64,000 nucleotides of DNA from Occultella aeris (GCF_902703175.1 NZ_CACRYJ010000030.1:1-64000), one strand, 5' to 3'. Counted from the stretch's first letter, positions 1 to 11,124 are shown. Numbers and translations: made by a program. Notes: generated by a model from the sequence alone, not told the origin.

Positions 1-26
1 CGGTGGGCGCGAGGTGGTGGGGCTGG

Positions 27-3000
27 TCAGGTGGTGGATGGGGAGTCGGCCAGCTGGACGACCTGGAGGCCGTGCTCGCGGCTGACGAACTGGCCACGCC
101 CGGGCTCGCTCGGGCGCGGCTTCGCGGCTCCGACGAGGGCGCCCTCGTCCTTGCTGCCGGACAGCACCAGGCCAGGTGCCGCCAGGTCCCGCAGGGCCTG
201 CAGCACCGGCTCGTACATGGCTCGGCCGGCGCCACCGGTGCGCCGGGTGATGTTCAGGTGCAACCCGACGTCGCCGGCCTGGGCGAGCAGTGGGATCAGC
301 GGGCTGATCGGGTTTCCGGTGGAAGTGGCCACCAGGTCGTAGTCGTCGACCAGCACGAACACCTCGGCGCCGGTCCACCAGGACCGGGCCCGCAGCTGCT
401 GCGGGGTCACGTCGGGACCGGGCAGTCGGCTGCGCAGGTACTCGGCGATGCCCGCGATCTCCCCGGCCGCCTGGTCGGCGGTCGTGAAGTAGCCGGCCAG
501 GTAGTCCTCGGGGATCTCCGCCAGCAGGGACCGGCGGTAGTCGACCACGAAGATCTGGGCCTGCTTCGGCGTGTACAGGCGCTGCACCTCGCGGGCGATC
601 CCACGCAGCAGAGAGGACTTGCCCGAGCCGGAGTCCCCGAACGCGTAGAAGTGTGCGTCCTGGCGGGGGTTCAGACCCACCGGGCCGAGCGCGGACTCGT
701 TGATGCCGAGCAGGATCTGGTCGGCGACGGGTGTGCCGGCCGCGAGGTCGCGGACCTCCTCGAGGGTGATCAGCTCCGGCAGCAGACGCAGCTTCGGGGG
801 AGGCGGTCCGGTCCAGGCCGCGTTGACGGTCTCGATCAGGTGCTCCACACCGCTGCCGAGGGTCGTCGGCGATCCGTCGCCGTCGATGCGCGGCAGGGAC
901 GTGAGGACGTGGTGGCGGGAGACCACGAGACCGCGACCGGGCCGGTCCTTCGGTACGTTGGCGGCGACCTTGCGGTCGATGTCGGAGTCCATCGGGTCAC
1001 CGAGGCGCAGCTCCAGCTTGGTGCCGAAGACGTCCTTGACCTGGGTTCGGAAGTCGATCCAGCGGTTCGTCGTGGCGATCAGGTGCATCCCGAACGTCAG
1101 CCCGCGCCCGGCGAGCGCCTGGATCTCCATCTCCATGCCGTCGAACTCGGCGCGCAGGGTCGACCAGCCGTCGACGATCAGGAACACGTCACCGTAGCCG
1201 TCGTCGGCTCGGCCCTCGAGGCGGCGCTGCCGGTAGGTCTCGATCGAGTCGATGCCCTGCTCGCGGAAGTACACCTCGCGGGCGTTCACGATCCCCTCCA
1301 GCTCGGCGAGGATCCGCCGCACCACATCGGGCTCGCTGCGGGTCGCGACACCGGCCACGTGTGCCAGGGACGCCATCGGCGAGAACGTGCCGCCGCCGAA
1401 GTCCATCACGTAGAACTGCACCTCGAGCGGGCTCTGCGTGAGCGACAGGCCGGTCACCACCGACCGGGCCACGGTCGACTTGCCGGACCGCGGTCCGCCG
1501 ACGATCGCCATGTGGCCACCGGCGCCGGACAGGCTCAGGCGAAGGGTGTCGCGGCGCTGTTCCAGCGGCCGGTCGACGATGCCCAACGGGAACGTGAGCG
1601 CACTCGCGCCCCGCCAGGCCGCGGAGACCAGGCCGAGCGCCGGGTCGGTGGTGAGGTCCGGCATCATCTGGTCGTAGGTGAACGGCACCTCCAACGGTGG
1701 CAACCACACCTGGTGCGCGGCCGGTCCCTTGCCCTTCATCCGATCGACCGCGATGTCGAAGGTGACCCGCTTCTCCTCGGGCTCGTTGTTCGACGGTGCG
1801 AGATCGGGTTCGTCGTCGCTGTCGAGGGAGAGTACGGGAGCCGCCGTGAACGCCTCGATCTTCGCCTCGGCGACGGACCCGGACGGACCGCCGACGGACC
1901 GCCGTCGGGCCTTCGGCGGAGCCGACACGTACGCCGCACGGAACTGGATCAGCGTGGACGCGTCAGATTTCAGGAACCCGTGGCCACCGCCGCCCGGGAG
2001 CTCGAACGCGTCCGGCACGCCGATGACGGCCCGGGAGTCCGCGCCGGAGAACGTCTTCAGGCCGACCCGGTAGCTCAGGTGGGACTCCAGGCCACGCAGC
2101 TTGCCCTCCTCGAGCCGCTGCGTGGACAACAACATGTGGATCTGGAGCGAACGCCCCAGCCGCCCGATCGCGACGAACAGGTCGGCGAACTCGGGCTTGG
2201 CCGAGAGGAGCTCGGAGAACTCGTCGGCGACGATGAGTAGCGCGGGCAGCGGTGCGAGATCGCTGCGACCACCCTTGCGGGCCTTCTCGTAGTCGGCCAC
2301 GTTGGCGAAGTTCCCGCTGGCTCGGAGCAGCTCCTGGCGACGCACCATCTCGCCCTTGAGAGCGTCCTGCATGCGGTCCACCAGGGTCAGTTCCTCGCCC
2401 AGGTTCGTGATGATCGCCGAGACGTGCGGCATGTCCGCCATCCCGGCGAACGTGGCACCACCCTTGAAGTCGACCAGCACGAAGTTCAGGTCCTCGGAGG
2501 AGTGCGTCAGCGCCATGGCGAGCACGAGCGTGCGCAGCACCTCGGACTTGCCTGACCCGGTGGCACCGATCAGCAGGCCGTGCGGGCCCATACCCTGTTG
2601 GGCGGACTCCTTGATGTCCAGCGCGAGCGGTTGGCCCTGCGAGGTCAGTCCGATCGGCACCCGGAGCCGGTCCCTGGGCAGCCGCGGTGCCCAGGCGACG
2701 GCAGGGTCGAAGTCGCGCACGTCCGGCAGGCCGAGCAGGTCGGTCAGTTCCGCCGATACCGTCGCCTTCGGGGCACCACCCTCGTCGGAACCCTCGACCA
2801 GCAGCGGTGCGAGCCGTCGAGCGGTGGCCTCCGCCTCGGCGATGCTCATCTGGTCGGCCATGCCGCGCTGGGGCGGGAACCCGCGCTGGAGCACCTGCAT
2901 CGGGGTCAGACCGGCCTCGGCACCGGCACGGATCGTGGCGTACAGCTGGATCCGCATCGTGTTCCGGCTGGACAGCTCCTCCCAGGTCTCCGGCAGGTCC

Positions 3001-4016
3001 AGGACGGTGACGCCCATGACACCCTCCGGGCTGACCAGTGGGTTGCCGCCCGGGATGTGCCCGCCGTCGATCACGACCAGCACGTGCGGACCGTCGAATT
3101 CTCCGTTGCGCTGGAAGCGGCCGCGCTCGTGGATGCCCTTCGGGAGCAGAGCCTCGATGTCGGCGTACGTCTCACCGATCATCCGCGCCGGCCCGACGGC
3201 GTCCCGCTCGTGTGTGGAGTGGGCGTGGGGCAGCCACTTCACCCACTCCCACTGCGGCAGCGCGTCCGGTGCGGCCACCACGGCGATCTGGAGCAGTTCG
3301 GGGGCCACGAACGTGGCCAGGTGGCTGATCATGGCGCGGGCCAAGGACCGGGACGGCTCGGCCGACCCGGCGAGCTCGACTCGGGCAACCGTGCGGATGT
3401 CGACGCCGAGGGGGAGCGAGGGTTGGTTCGCGTGGGTGACCAGGAACCGGTGCGCGGCGGACGCGGAGACGGGGTCGAGCTGGGCAAGCGGCGACGTCTG
3501 CGGCGGCTCGAGGGTCAGGGACAGCGGCTGCGTGGACCGGCCGATCCGCGTGCGGAGCAGGTTCTGCTCACCGCCCAGCCGTTCCCAGACCCGGGCGCCC
3601 TCCTCGGCGACCACCGGTAGCGCCGCCGGATCCGGCATCAGCCACTGGGTGTGGTGCCGCTGACGCTTCGCCGCCCCGCGGACCGTGGTGCGCATCTCGG
3701 ACAGGTAGGCCAGGTACTCGCGCCGGGCCGAGACCACGTCCGCGGTGTGTTGCGACTTCTGCCGCCAGATGTTCATGCCCACCATGGACAGCGCCATGAA
3801 CAGGAACATCCCACCCATGAGGAAGGTTCGGCCGCTCGGACCGCCCTGGCTGAACGTCAGGACGGCGATCGATCCCATCGAGCCCAGCATCGGCAGCGCC
3901 GTGGTGAGGGTGTTGCTGGCACCCTCCGGCTTGATCAGCTCCGGTGGTGGCTGCAGGGGCAGTTGACCGGTTGGAACCTTCGGCGGCGCAAGGCGTGAGG
4001 CCGGGCCTGCGGACAT
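27..4016 (-). CDS. eccC: Type VII secretion ATPase EccC (EccCa-EccCb in one chain)
   Basis: EccC is the FtsK/SpoIIIE-type motor that recognises WXG100 substrates and drives their export through the ESX membrane complex. The 1329-residue protein has two probable membrane helices near residues 42-80 and three P-loop modules. Module 1 has Walker A GATGSGKSE (484-492) and Walker B LLIVADEF (593-600) with the catalytic Glu. Module 2 has GGPRSGKST (840-848) and VFLIVDGW (944-951). Module 3 has GDSGSGKSS (1127-1135) and VFVLVDDYD (1219-1227). Modules 2 and 3 lack the Walker B Glu, which fits the family view that module 1 is the main ATPase. The ATG at 4014-4016 gives a typical short Pro-rich EccC start. 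It is divergent from the eccD-like gene at 4252. The family call is secure. Confidence 0.95.
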   Translation of the reverse strand: MSAGPASRLAPPKVPTGQLPLQPPPELIKPEGASNTLTTALPMLGSMGSIAVLTFSQGGPSGRTFLMGGMFLFMALSMVGMNIWRQKSQHTADVVSARREYLAYLSEMRTTVRGAAKRQRHHTQWLMPDPAALPVVAEEGARVWERLGGEQNLLRTRIGRSTQPLSLTLEPPQTSPLAQLDPVSASAAHRFLVTHANQPSLPLGVDIRTVARVELAGSAEPSRSLARAMISHLATFVAPELLQIAVVAAPDALPQWEWVKWLPHAHSTHERDAVGPARMIGETYADIEALLPKGIHERGRFQRNGEFDGPHVLVVIDGGHIPGGNPLVSPEGVMGVTVLDLPETWEELSSRNTMRIQLYATIRAGAEAGLTPMQVLQRGFPPQRGMADQMSIAEAEATARRLAPLLVEGSDEGGAPKATVSAELTDLLGLPDVRDFDPAVAWAPRLPRDRLRVPIGLTSQGQPLALDIKESAQQGMGPHGLLIGATGSGKSEVLRTLVLAMALTHSSEDLNFVLVDFKGGATFAGMADMPHVSAIITNLGEELTLVDRMQDALKGEMVRRQELLRASGNFANVADYEKARKGGRSDLAPLPALLIVADEFSELLSAKPEFADLFVAIGRLGRSLQIHMLLSTQRLEEGKLRGLESHLSYRVGLKTFSGADSRAVIGVPDAFELPGGGGHGFLKSDASTLIQFRAAYVSAPPKARRRSVGGPSGSVAEAKIEAFTAAPVLSLDSDDEPDLAPSNNEPEEKRVTFDIAVDRMKGKGPAAHQVWLPPLEVPFTYDQMMPDLTTDPALGLVSAAWRGASALTFPLGIVDRPLEQRRDTLRLSLSGAGGHMAIVGGPRSGKSTVARSVVTGLSLTQSPLEVQFYVMDFGGGTFSPMASLAHVAGVATRSEPDVVRRILAELEGIVNAREVYFREQGIDSIETYRQRRLEGRADDGYGDVFLIVDGWSTLRAEFDGMEMEIQALAGRGLTFGMHLIATTNRWIDFRTQVKDVFGTKLELRLGDPMDSDIDRKVAANVPKDRPGRGLVVSRHHVLTSLPRIDGDGSPTTLGSGVEHLIETVNAAWTGPPPPKLRLLPELITLEEVRDLAAGTPVADQILLGINESALGPVGLNPRQDAHFYAFGDSGSGKSSLLRGIAREVQRLYTPKQAQIFVVDYRRSLLAEIPEDYLAGYFTTADQAAGEIAGIAEYLRSRLPGPDVTPQQLRARSWWTGAEVFVLVDDYDLVATSTGNPISPLIPLLAQAGDVGLHLNITRRTGGAGRAMYEPVLQALRDLAAPGLVLSGSKDEGALVGAAKPRPSEPGRGQFVSREHGLQVVQLADSPSTT

Positions 4017-4176
4017 GCATGACTCCTCGGGTGCTGGTGGCCGGTCCAGCCTACTGGGCGGATCCCTGCGCGCGGCGGGCGGGACCCGAGGACACCGGTG
4101 TCCGGATGGGCACCTCAGCCCATTCCCGAAGGCCCGTGGGGGTGGTCGGCGGGGGAGCCGACTCCGGCGGGATGGC

Positions 4177-4182
4177 TACTAT
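4177..4182 (+). promoter_or_regulatory. Candidate -10 hexamer for the eccD-like gene
   Basis: TACTAT matches TANNNT and lies about 70 nt before the GTG at 4252, in the 235-bp gap between divergent eccC and the eccD-like gene. No good -35 is visible at 16-18 nt spacing, so this is a weak prediction. Confidence 0.35.
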
Positions 4183-4251
4183 GGCGGAAGTCAGCAGGCA
4201 CCGGTGGGCCCTGCCACCAGGCCCACCGACTCCGAGCGCACCGGGGGGACA

Positions 4252-5664
4252 GTGAGCACCACCGCACCGGCTCGTCTCTTCCTCGCGGTCGTCGACGGCG
4301 ACGAACGGGCGGACATCTCCGTCTCACCGGACGCGCTCGTCGGCGAGGTGCTGCGTGCGCGGGGTGCGGACCCTGCCCGGGTGGTGGCGGTGTCATCGTC
4401 GGGAGCTGTGCTCGATCCCGACCACGCCATCGGCCGACACCTCGGCAACGGGAGTGTGCTCTGGTTGGTGACCGGCGATGCCGCCGGGTCCACCGACGGC
4501 GCCGGCAGGCCAACCCGGGAGCGGCACCGGGCGGTGCGCCGGCGCACACCCTCCGGCAGCGCCGGTTGGCTGGCCTGCATCGCGGTCACCGCGGCGTGCG
4601 CGCTCCTGGTCGTGATCCACTCAATCTCGGTCGGAGCGGGCGCGGGCGTGCTCACCGACCCGTTCCGGTATGCCGTCGCGGCCCTGCTCGGCGCCGGCGC
4701 CGTGGTACTCGCGCTGCGCCGCAGCGGTGATCAGGGCGGGACCACCGTGGCGGGCTCGCACCTGGTGGACGAGACGATCCTCGGCCCGATCCTTGCGTTC
4801 ACCGCCGGATTCCTGCTCGCCCCACCGGACGCGTTCGCGGTACTGCGGCTGGCCGTTGTGATCGGGCTCGTGGCTGGTGCCTCGATGGCCGCGCTCAGGC
4901 TTGCGGTGAGCACCTACCACCAAGACCCTTCCACCTCCGTGGCGTCGGTGCTCACGATGGCCTGGGTGGTACTCGCGGTGCTGTTCGGGCTGTCGCTCAT
5001 CCTCGACCTGCCCGTGCACGTGGCCCCCGCCCTGATCCTCGGCGTCGTGCCCCTGGTGCTGCGGGCCATGCCGAGCGCATCGATCGCCGTCCCCGACGAG
5101 CAGCTGCTGGACCTGTCCTTCGTGGCCCGCACCGCCACGTCGGTGCGCGGGCGGGCGCCGCGGCCACCGGGGCGGGTGCAGTGGCTGCAGGTCGAGCGCA
5201 CGGTGCGGTACGCCGAGCGTCGCAAGGCGGCCGGGCTCGCGGTGGCGAGCGTGCTGGTGATGGCCATGGCGCCGCCGGTCCTGGCGGCGTACGAACCGGG
5301 CACCATCACCGGTTGGGCCACTCTCGCGCTGTTCACGTTCCTGGTGATCACGCTCGGCCTCGGTCCCCGCTCCTACCGCGGGGTCATCGAGAAGTCCGCC
5401 CCACGATTCGCGCTGCTGGTGCTGCTCATCGAGATCGCGCTCGCCGCCCGGGTGACACCGGACGCGGGCCTGTGGTCCCTGGTCGGGATCGGCGGGGGCC
5501 TCGGCATCGCGCTACTCACCATGGCGATCGTGACCGGCTGGCGCTCCGTGAAGTGGTCGCGCGCCGGGGACATCATCGAAGGAATCGCGATCATCTTCGT
5601 GATGCCCGCGGCGCTGCTCGCCGCCGGGGTCATCGAAGGTCTTCAGACCGTGGCCGCCGGATAG
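4252..5664 (+). CDS. EccD-like ESX membrane channel protein (first of two)
   Basis: EccD forms the membrane vestibule of ESX systems. This 470-residue protein begins with about 75 residues resembling the YukD/ubiquitin-like fold of EccD. A basic linker (about 80-100) follows, then about eleven hydrophobic segments between residues 104 and 460. That is the EccD layout, though the sequence differs clearly from the second EccD at 11979. The GTG at 4252 was chosen because it follows a G-rich Shine-Dalgarno-like run (4241-4248) and starts directly on the ubiquitin-like domain; the frame is open further upstream but is not domain-like. It stands beside eccC and just upstream of the RDD-FHA gene. 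It could be a divergent partner for a mixed EccD dimer. Family assignment rests on architecture and context. Confidence 0.75.
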   Translation: MSTTAPARLFLAVVDGDERADISVSPDALVGEVLRARGADPARVVAVSSSGAVLDPDHAIGRHLGNGSVLWLVTGDAAGSTDGAGRPTRERHRAVRRRTPSGSAGWLACIAVTAACALLVVIHSISVGAGAGVLTDPFRYAVAALLGAGAVVLALRRSGDQGGTTVAGSHLVDETILGPILAFTAGFLLAPPDAFAVLRLAVVIGLVAGASMAALRLAVSTYHQDPSTSVASVLTMAWVVLAVLFGLSLILDLPVHVAPALILGVVPLVLRAMPSASIAVPDEQLLDLSFVARTATSVRGRAPRPPGRVQWLQVERTVRYAERRKAAGLAVASVLVMAMAPPVLAAYEPGTITGWATLALFTFLVITLGLGPRSYRGVIEKSAPRFALLVLLIEIALAARVTPDAGLWSLVGIGGGLGIALLTMAIVTGWRSVKWSRAGDIIEGIAIIFVMPAALLAAGVIEGLQTVAAG

Positions 5665-5701
5665 ACTGCGGCGGGCAGGCAAGCGGATTGAGGGGACGTT
5701 G

Positions 5702-7504
<1,803 letters not shown>

Positions 7505-7888
7505 GCCACCAGCGGCGAGCCCGTTCCCGATCTGCCGGCCCCGGGCGCTTGCCAAGTCCCTGGGCTCGACGATCGACGGGCCGCCCGCGTGCCACCGAAC
7601 CTGCCGCGAAGCAGGCGAAGCCTACGCGGCCGCAGCAGCCGTTGCATCCGAAGCGACGGCACATCAGGTCGCGCTCCGTCTCCGGACCGAACGCCGGGAC
7701 CCGCACGGGACGAGCCGGCCGCACTCGTCATGGTCGCAGCGGCAGCCCGGGACGGCGGCGCGGGACGGGGACGGGGACCCGACGACCAGTGGAACGCCCC
7801 GACGAGGAGCAGAACGCCCCGACGGCCGGTGGCCGTCGGGGCGTTCGGTGTGGCCAGGGCGCTCAGTCGCTCTGATCGCCTCGGCACC
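7505..7888. other. 384-bp intergenic region between convergent genes
   Basis: No convincing gene was seen. The only clear element is the strong hairpin at 7812-7846 near its right end. The rest is GC-rich with no recognisable promoter, repeat or RNA gene. Confidence 0.6.
7812..7846. terminator. Bidirectional hairpin terminator
   Basis: A perfect 16-bp stem (7812-7827 with 7831-7846) closes on the loop GGT. It lies between the convergent RDD-FHA gene and the ESX substrate gene and can serve both. There is no long T tract, as is common in actinobacteria. Confidence 0.85.
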
Positions 7889-9319
7889 TCACCACTTGGG
7901 GTCGAAGTCCTCCTCCGGAGGCAGCTCCGGGAGTTGGGCGTCCCGGGAGCCGGCGTTCGCCGCGGCGCCGAGGTCCGGCGTGACTGCCTCGTCCTCGAGC
8001 TCCTCGGCGACGAGGCCGAGCCCGTGGCCGTTCTTGCGCTTCTTGTCCTTGCCGCCACCGGCTCCGGCGCCGCCCATCATGCCGGCACCGGGTCCGCCGC
8101 GGCCACCTGCGCCGCCACGGGCGTTGGTTCCTGACCGGCCCCCGGGCGCGCCGCGGCCACTTCGACCACCGGCGCCGCCCGCGGCGCCACCCAGCGGCAC
8201 GCCGCCGATGCCGCCGGCTCCACCGGCTCCGCCCGCGCCACCGGCGAGACGACCGGCCGCACCGGCGCCGAGCGCGCCGCCGACACCGAGGCCGCCACCC
8301 ACACCTCCGCCGATGCCGCCGGGACCGCCGATTGCGCCGGGCCCGAGGCCGCCGCCGATGCCGCCGGGACCACCGCCGATCGCGCCGGGCCCGAGCCCGC
8401 CGCCGAGGCCACCGTCCGCAGAGGTGTCATCGTCGCCCGGGTTCCAGGTGTCATCGGGATTCCAACCGTCGTCCCCGGGACCACCTGGGTAGTTCGGGTC
8501 GTTCGGGTTGTTCGGGTCGTAGGGAGGGTTCCCCGGGTAGTTGGGGTCGTTCGGGTTGTTCGGGTCGTAGGGCGGGTTGTTCGGGTCGAACGGGGGATCG
8601 GTGTCGACCGGCGGAATACCCGTGGTGGGCCCAGGGCCGATGTTGGGCGGTGGTGCCACGTTCCCGGGACCGGGAACGTTGCCGGGGCCGCCGGGCACGT
8701 TCGTGTTCGTCGTCGGGTTCGTCGTCGACGGCGGGGGGTGTGTGCCGGGTGGGGTCTCGGGGGTCGGCCGCCGCTCACCGGGGTTGAACTCCTCCGGGGT
8801 GGTGTTGGTCAGGTAGGTGCTGCCCAGGGAGGCGTCCAGGTTCGTCATGGCCTGCGTGGCAGCATCCTCGCGAGCCTGGTCCCAGCCGTCCAGCCAGTGG
8901 TTCGTCGCCACCGCAGCGGTCACGGCGCCGACGCCACCGAGGACGATCATGCCGCCAGCGGCCGCCGCGGCCTCGATGGCCCGCTTCTGCCACCAGTTCA
9001 GCTCCTGCGGTGGGAGGTTGTTGTACGCCTCGCGGGCCGTATCGATCGCGTCGAGGGCATAGGTGGTGCTGGTCTTGGCGTTGGTGAGGTCCGCCGAGGT
9101 CTGGTTCAGGCTGGACGCCAGTGTGGTCATCTGGGTCCACGCGGCCATGCCGGTCTCGCTCTCGGCACCGCTGTCGGCGCCGATGTTCTGCACGCTCTGG
9201 GACGCCTCGGTCAGCGAGGTGGAGTGTGTCCCAAGCGTCTCCAGGTCGGTCCTGGCGGTGGTGAGCCTCTCCGCAGGAATCTGACTGATCTGTTCCAGAT
9301 TGTCGGTGTTCGCACCCAT
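7889..9319 (-). CDS. Candidate type VII-secreted protein with Gly/Pro-rich tail
   Basis: The protein is 476 residues long. The first 170 or so are mainly helical with a WXG100/PPE-like look, including a hydrophobic stretch after NWWQKRAIE. Next comes a Pro/Asn/Asp-rich region with 16-residue tandem repeats, then a Gly/Ala-rich stretch. The end has a basic KDKKRK patch, an acidic segment and a terminal DPKW. Long Gly-rich tails of this kind are seen in ESX-linked proteins of other actinobacteria. The ATG at 9319 was chosen because it follows GGAGGA at 7 nt and lies one base after the mycosin stop, implying coupling. I infer a substrate or cell-surface product of the system. It has no Sec signal peptide. 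The exact family is not recognised. Confidence 0.7.
   Translation of the reverse strand: MGANTDNLEQISQIPAERLTTARTDLETLGTHSTSLTEASQSVQNIGADSGAESETGMAAWTQMTTLASSLNQTSADLTNAKTSTTYALDAIDTAREAYNNLPPQELNWWQKRAIEAAAAAGGMIVLGGVGAVTAAVATNHWLDGWDQAREDAATQAMTNLDASLGSTYLTNTTPEEFNPGERRPTPETPPGTHPPPSTTNPTTNTNVPGGPGNVPGPGNVAPPPNIGPGPTTGIPPVDTDPPFDPNNPPYDPNNPNDPNYPGNPPYDPNNPNDPNYPGGPGDDGWNPDDTWNPGDDDTSADGGLGGGLGPGAIGGGPGGIGGGLGPGAIGGPGGIGGGVGGGLGVGGALGAGAAGRLAGGAGGAGGAGGIGGVPLGGAAGGAGGRSGRGAPGGRSGTNARGGAGGRGGPGAGMMGGAGAGGGKDKKRKNGHGLGLVAEELEDEAVTPDLGAAANAGSRDAQLPELPPEEDFDPKW
8487..8582 (-). repeat. Two tandem 48-bp repeats in the Pro/Asn-rich region
   Basis: Near-identical 48-bp units begin at about 8487 and 8535. 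Each encodes a 16-residue PYDPNNPNDPNYPG-type block of the candidate substrate, with a partial third unit beside them. Confidence 0.75.
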
Positions 9320-9320
9320 G

Positions 9321-10676
9321 TCACATTCCTCCATGCTGGGTCGGTGGTGGCTGTCGTGGTGGTGACTGTGGTTCCCCGGCCTGCTGGCCGGGCGGTGGAT
9401 AGGGCTGCCGGCCGGCAGGCTGGTACGGCTGCTGACCGGGCGGCCCCGAGATGGGCTGGTTCTTCCGTCTCCCCCGGGCGGCGCCGATGATCAGGCCGGC
9501 GATCAGGAGGAGCACCAGGACCCCGGCGACCGCGGCGATGGCCAGGACCGGGCTGGACGTCTCGTCGGCGTCACTGCCCTCCGAGGTGGCGGCCGGGTCC
9601 GGATCGGTGGGGTTCTCGCCGGCAGTGCCCGCGATCTGCGCGGCACTCGGCACCGCGTCCGGGTCGTCGCGGATCAACGGGTTCACGTCCTCGAACGTGG
9701 TCGGATCCGTCGCCATCAGGGCCGGCACCGAGATCAGGCCGTAGCCGGTGTTGTCGTTGCGGGCGGGGTCGTGTGTGCTCCCGCCGGTGGTGCGGATCAG
9801 CGACTGGATGAGCTGGTTGCCGGTCGCTTCCGGATATGCGGACTTGACCAGGGCCAGTGCGCCGGACGTGAACGCGGTCGCCTCCGAGGTCCCGGATGAG
9901 AGCCACTGGGCGTTCCAGGCGCCACCCTCCCAGCCGGTCCGGACGATCTCCGTCCCGGGGGAGACCACGGTGAGCAGCGGGCTCACCACTGGGTTCTCCA
10001 GGATCTCGGAGTTGATGTCATGGGCCTCGACCGTCACGATCCCGTTCGCCGTCGCGGGCCAGCCGAGCTCGCTCGGCGGGTCGTTCGGCATGGCGTTCAC
10101 GATCACGACTCCGGCGCGAAGCGCCTCCGCGAACGCCTCACCGTTGTCCTCGTTGAAAGCACCGCTGAACGACATGCTGATGATGTCGGCTCCGGCCGCC
10201 ACGGCGGCCCGGATGGACTCGTCGACACGGCCACCGCAGCCCCGGTCGTTGACGACGGTCACGTAGCTGAGGATGGTGGCATCCGGGGCGACCCCCTGCG
10301 AGCTCGGGAACCCGCCCACCTCCGCGCCGTTGCCGACCAGCAGCTCCGCCATCGCGGTGCCGTGCTCGGCCTCCTCCCCGGAGCTCGTGCCCGGAAACGC
10401 CGTGCCGTCGTCGGGGCACACGTAGTCGGGCTGGGTCTGGATGTCCGCGCCGGCCAGGGTGGGGACCTCGAGGTTCACCGGGCTGTCGAGCAGCGCGATC
10501 GTCACGCCCGCGCCGGTCGCGGTCTGATGCGCCTGCGAGACACCCGTCTCGCTGTAGTACCAGAGGCCACCGAGGCTCGTGTCCCAGTCCGCCGACGCCG
10601 ACGGCGCGACGAGCCCGACGAGGAGCGCGGCCGTCGCGGCCGTGGCCAGCGCCGGGCGGGTTCTGCTCAGGTTCAT
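9321..10676 (-). CDS. mycP: Mycosin-type subtilisin protease MycP (first of two)
   Basis: Mycosins are membrane-anchored subtilases needed for ESX function. The 451 residues begin with a Sec signal peptide (cleavage near ASA at 27-29). The catalytic residues appear to be Asp64 (ALLDSPVN), His105 (EEAEHGTAMAE) and Ser264 (SSGTSEAT), with Asn198 as the likely oxyanion residue. A transmembrane anchor lies near 377-400, followed by an unusual Pro/Gln-rich cytoplasmic tail of about 50 residues. Its ATG overlaps the stop of the upstream small gene by one base, and its own stop is one base before the substrate ATG. It therefore belongs to the esx operon. ALLDSP departs from the usual D-T/S-G motif, so activity is likely but not certain. 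Confidence 0.9.
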   Translation of the reverse strand: MNLSRTRPALATAATAALLVGLVAPSASADWDTSLGGLWYYSETGVSQAHQTATGAGVTIALLDSPVNLEVPTLAGADIQTQPDYVCPDDGTAFPGTSSGEEAEHGTAMAELLVGNGAEVGGFPSSQGVAPDATILSYVTVVNDRGCGGRVDESIRAAVAAGADIISMSFSGAFNEDNGEAFAEALRAGVVIVNAMPNDPPSELGWPATANGIVTVEAHDINSEILENPVVSPLLTVVSPGTEIVRTGWEGGAWNAQWLSSGTSEATAFTSGALALVKSAYPEATGNQLIQSLIRTTGGSTHDPARNDNTGYGLISVPALMATDPTTFEDVNPLIRDDPDAVPSAAQIAGTAGENPTDPDPAATSEGSDADETSSPVLAIAAVAGVLVLLLIAGLIIGAARGRRKNQPISGPPGQQPYQPAGRQPYPPPGQQAGEPQSPPRQPPPTQHGGM

Positions 10677-11008
10677 CAGGCCGCGTCGAGCGCCGTCTTG
10701 ATGGCCTGCAGCCGCGCGGTGACGTTCTCGTCGAGGTCCTTCATGTCCTTGGCGTAGGCCGCGAGCTCCTCGTGCATGGTCACCATGGTCGCCACGTACG
10801 TGTCCAGGCTGGTCTCCATGGTGGTCAGCGTCTGGCGCAGCTGGCCGGAGTACGTGGTCGGTGACTGGACCGCTGACCAGGTCTGCGCGTCCTGCCGGTC
10901 GCGGATCTCGACGACGTCCGGCCGAAGCTTGCTCACCTCGTCCACGAGCGTCTCCAACTGCCCGAGCCGGTGTGTGAGGACCTCAGGGGTGATCTCGGTC
11001 TGTCCCAT
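10676..11008 (-). CDS. Small helical ESX-associated protein (WXG100-like size)
   Basis: This 110-residue protein is predicted to be almost entirely helical, with many Leu/Val/Thr heptad positions. It has no signal peptide and no clear W-x-G turn (only TWSAVQ near the middle). Its size and position between the WXG100 pair and the mycosin suggest an Esx-like helical hairpin or a substrate chaperone. Its TGA overlaps the mycosin ATG by one base, so the two are translationally coupled. The function is not recognised; the role is inferred from context. Confidence 0.7.
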   Translation of the reverse strand: MGQTEITPEVLTHRLGQLETLVDEVSKLRPDVVEIRDRQDAQTWSAVQSPTTYSGQLRQTLTTMETSLDTYVATMVTMHEELAAYAKDMKDLDENVTARLQAIKTALDAA

Positions 11009-11075
11009 GACGGTGATCGTCTCTCTGTGTCGTGATCAGTGGTTCTGTCGGGGTGTCGCCACGAAGGGCGGCGCA

Positions 11076-11101
11076 CGCCGAAGCCTGTCGGGGCTTCGGC
11101 G
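11076..11101 (-). terminator. Intra-operon hairpin downstream of the WXG100 pair
   Basis: A 10-bp perfect stem (11076-11085 with 11092-11101) with a 6-nt loop lies in the 116-bp gap after the esxA-like gene. It has no T tract. It could attenuate read-through or protect the esxBA part of the message. Confidence 0.5.
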
Positions 11102-11124
11102 CGACCGTCAAGCGTGGCGTCGGC

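Noticed and set aside
3-2240. Long plus-strand open frame opposite eccC (745 codons)
   Set aside because: It mirrors the eccC codon pattern in high-GC DNA, has no recognisable domain, and starts and ends without signals. eccC is secure.
4015-4251. N-terminal extension of the eccD-like frame to the ATG at 4015
   Set aside because: The added segment is not protein-like and covers the probable promoter. GTG 4252 starts on the ubiquitin-like domain with a ribosome-binding site.
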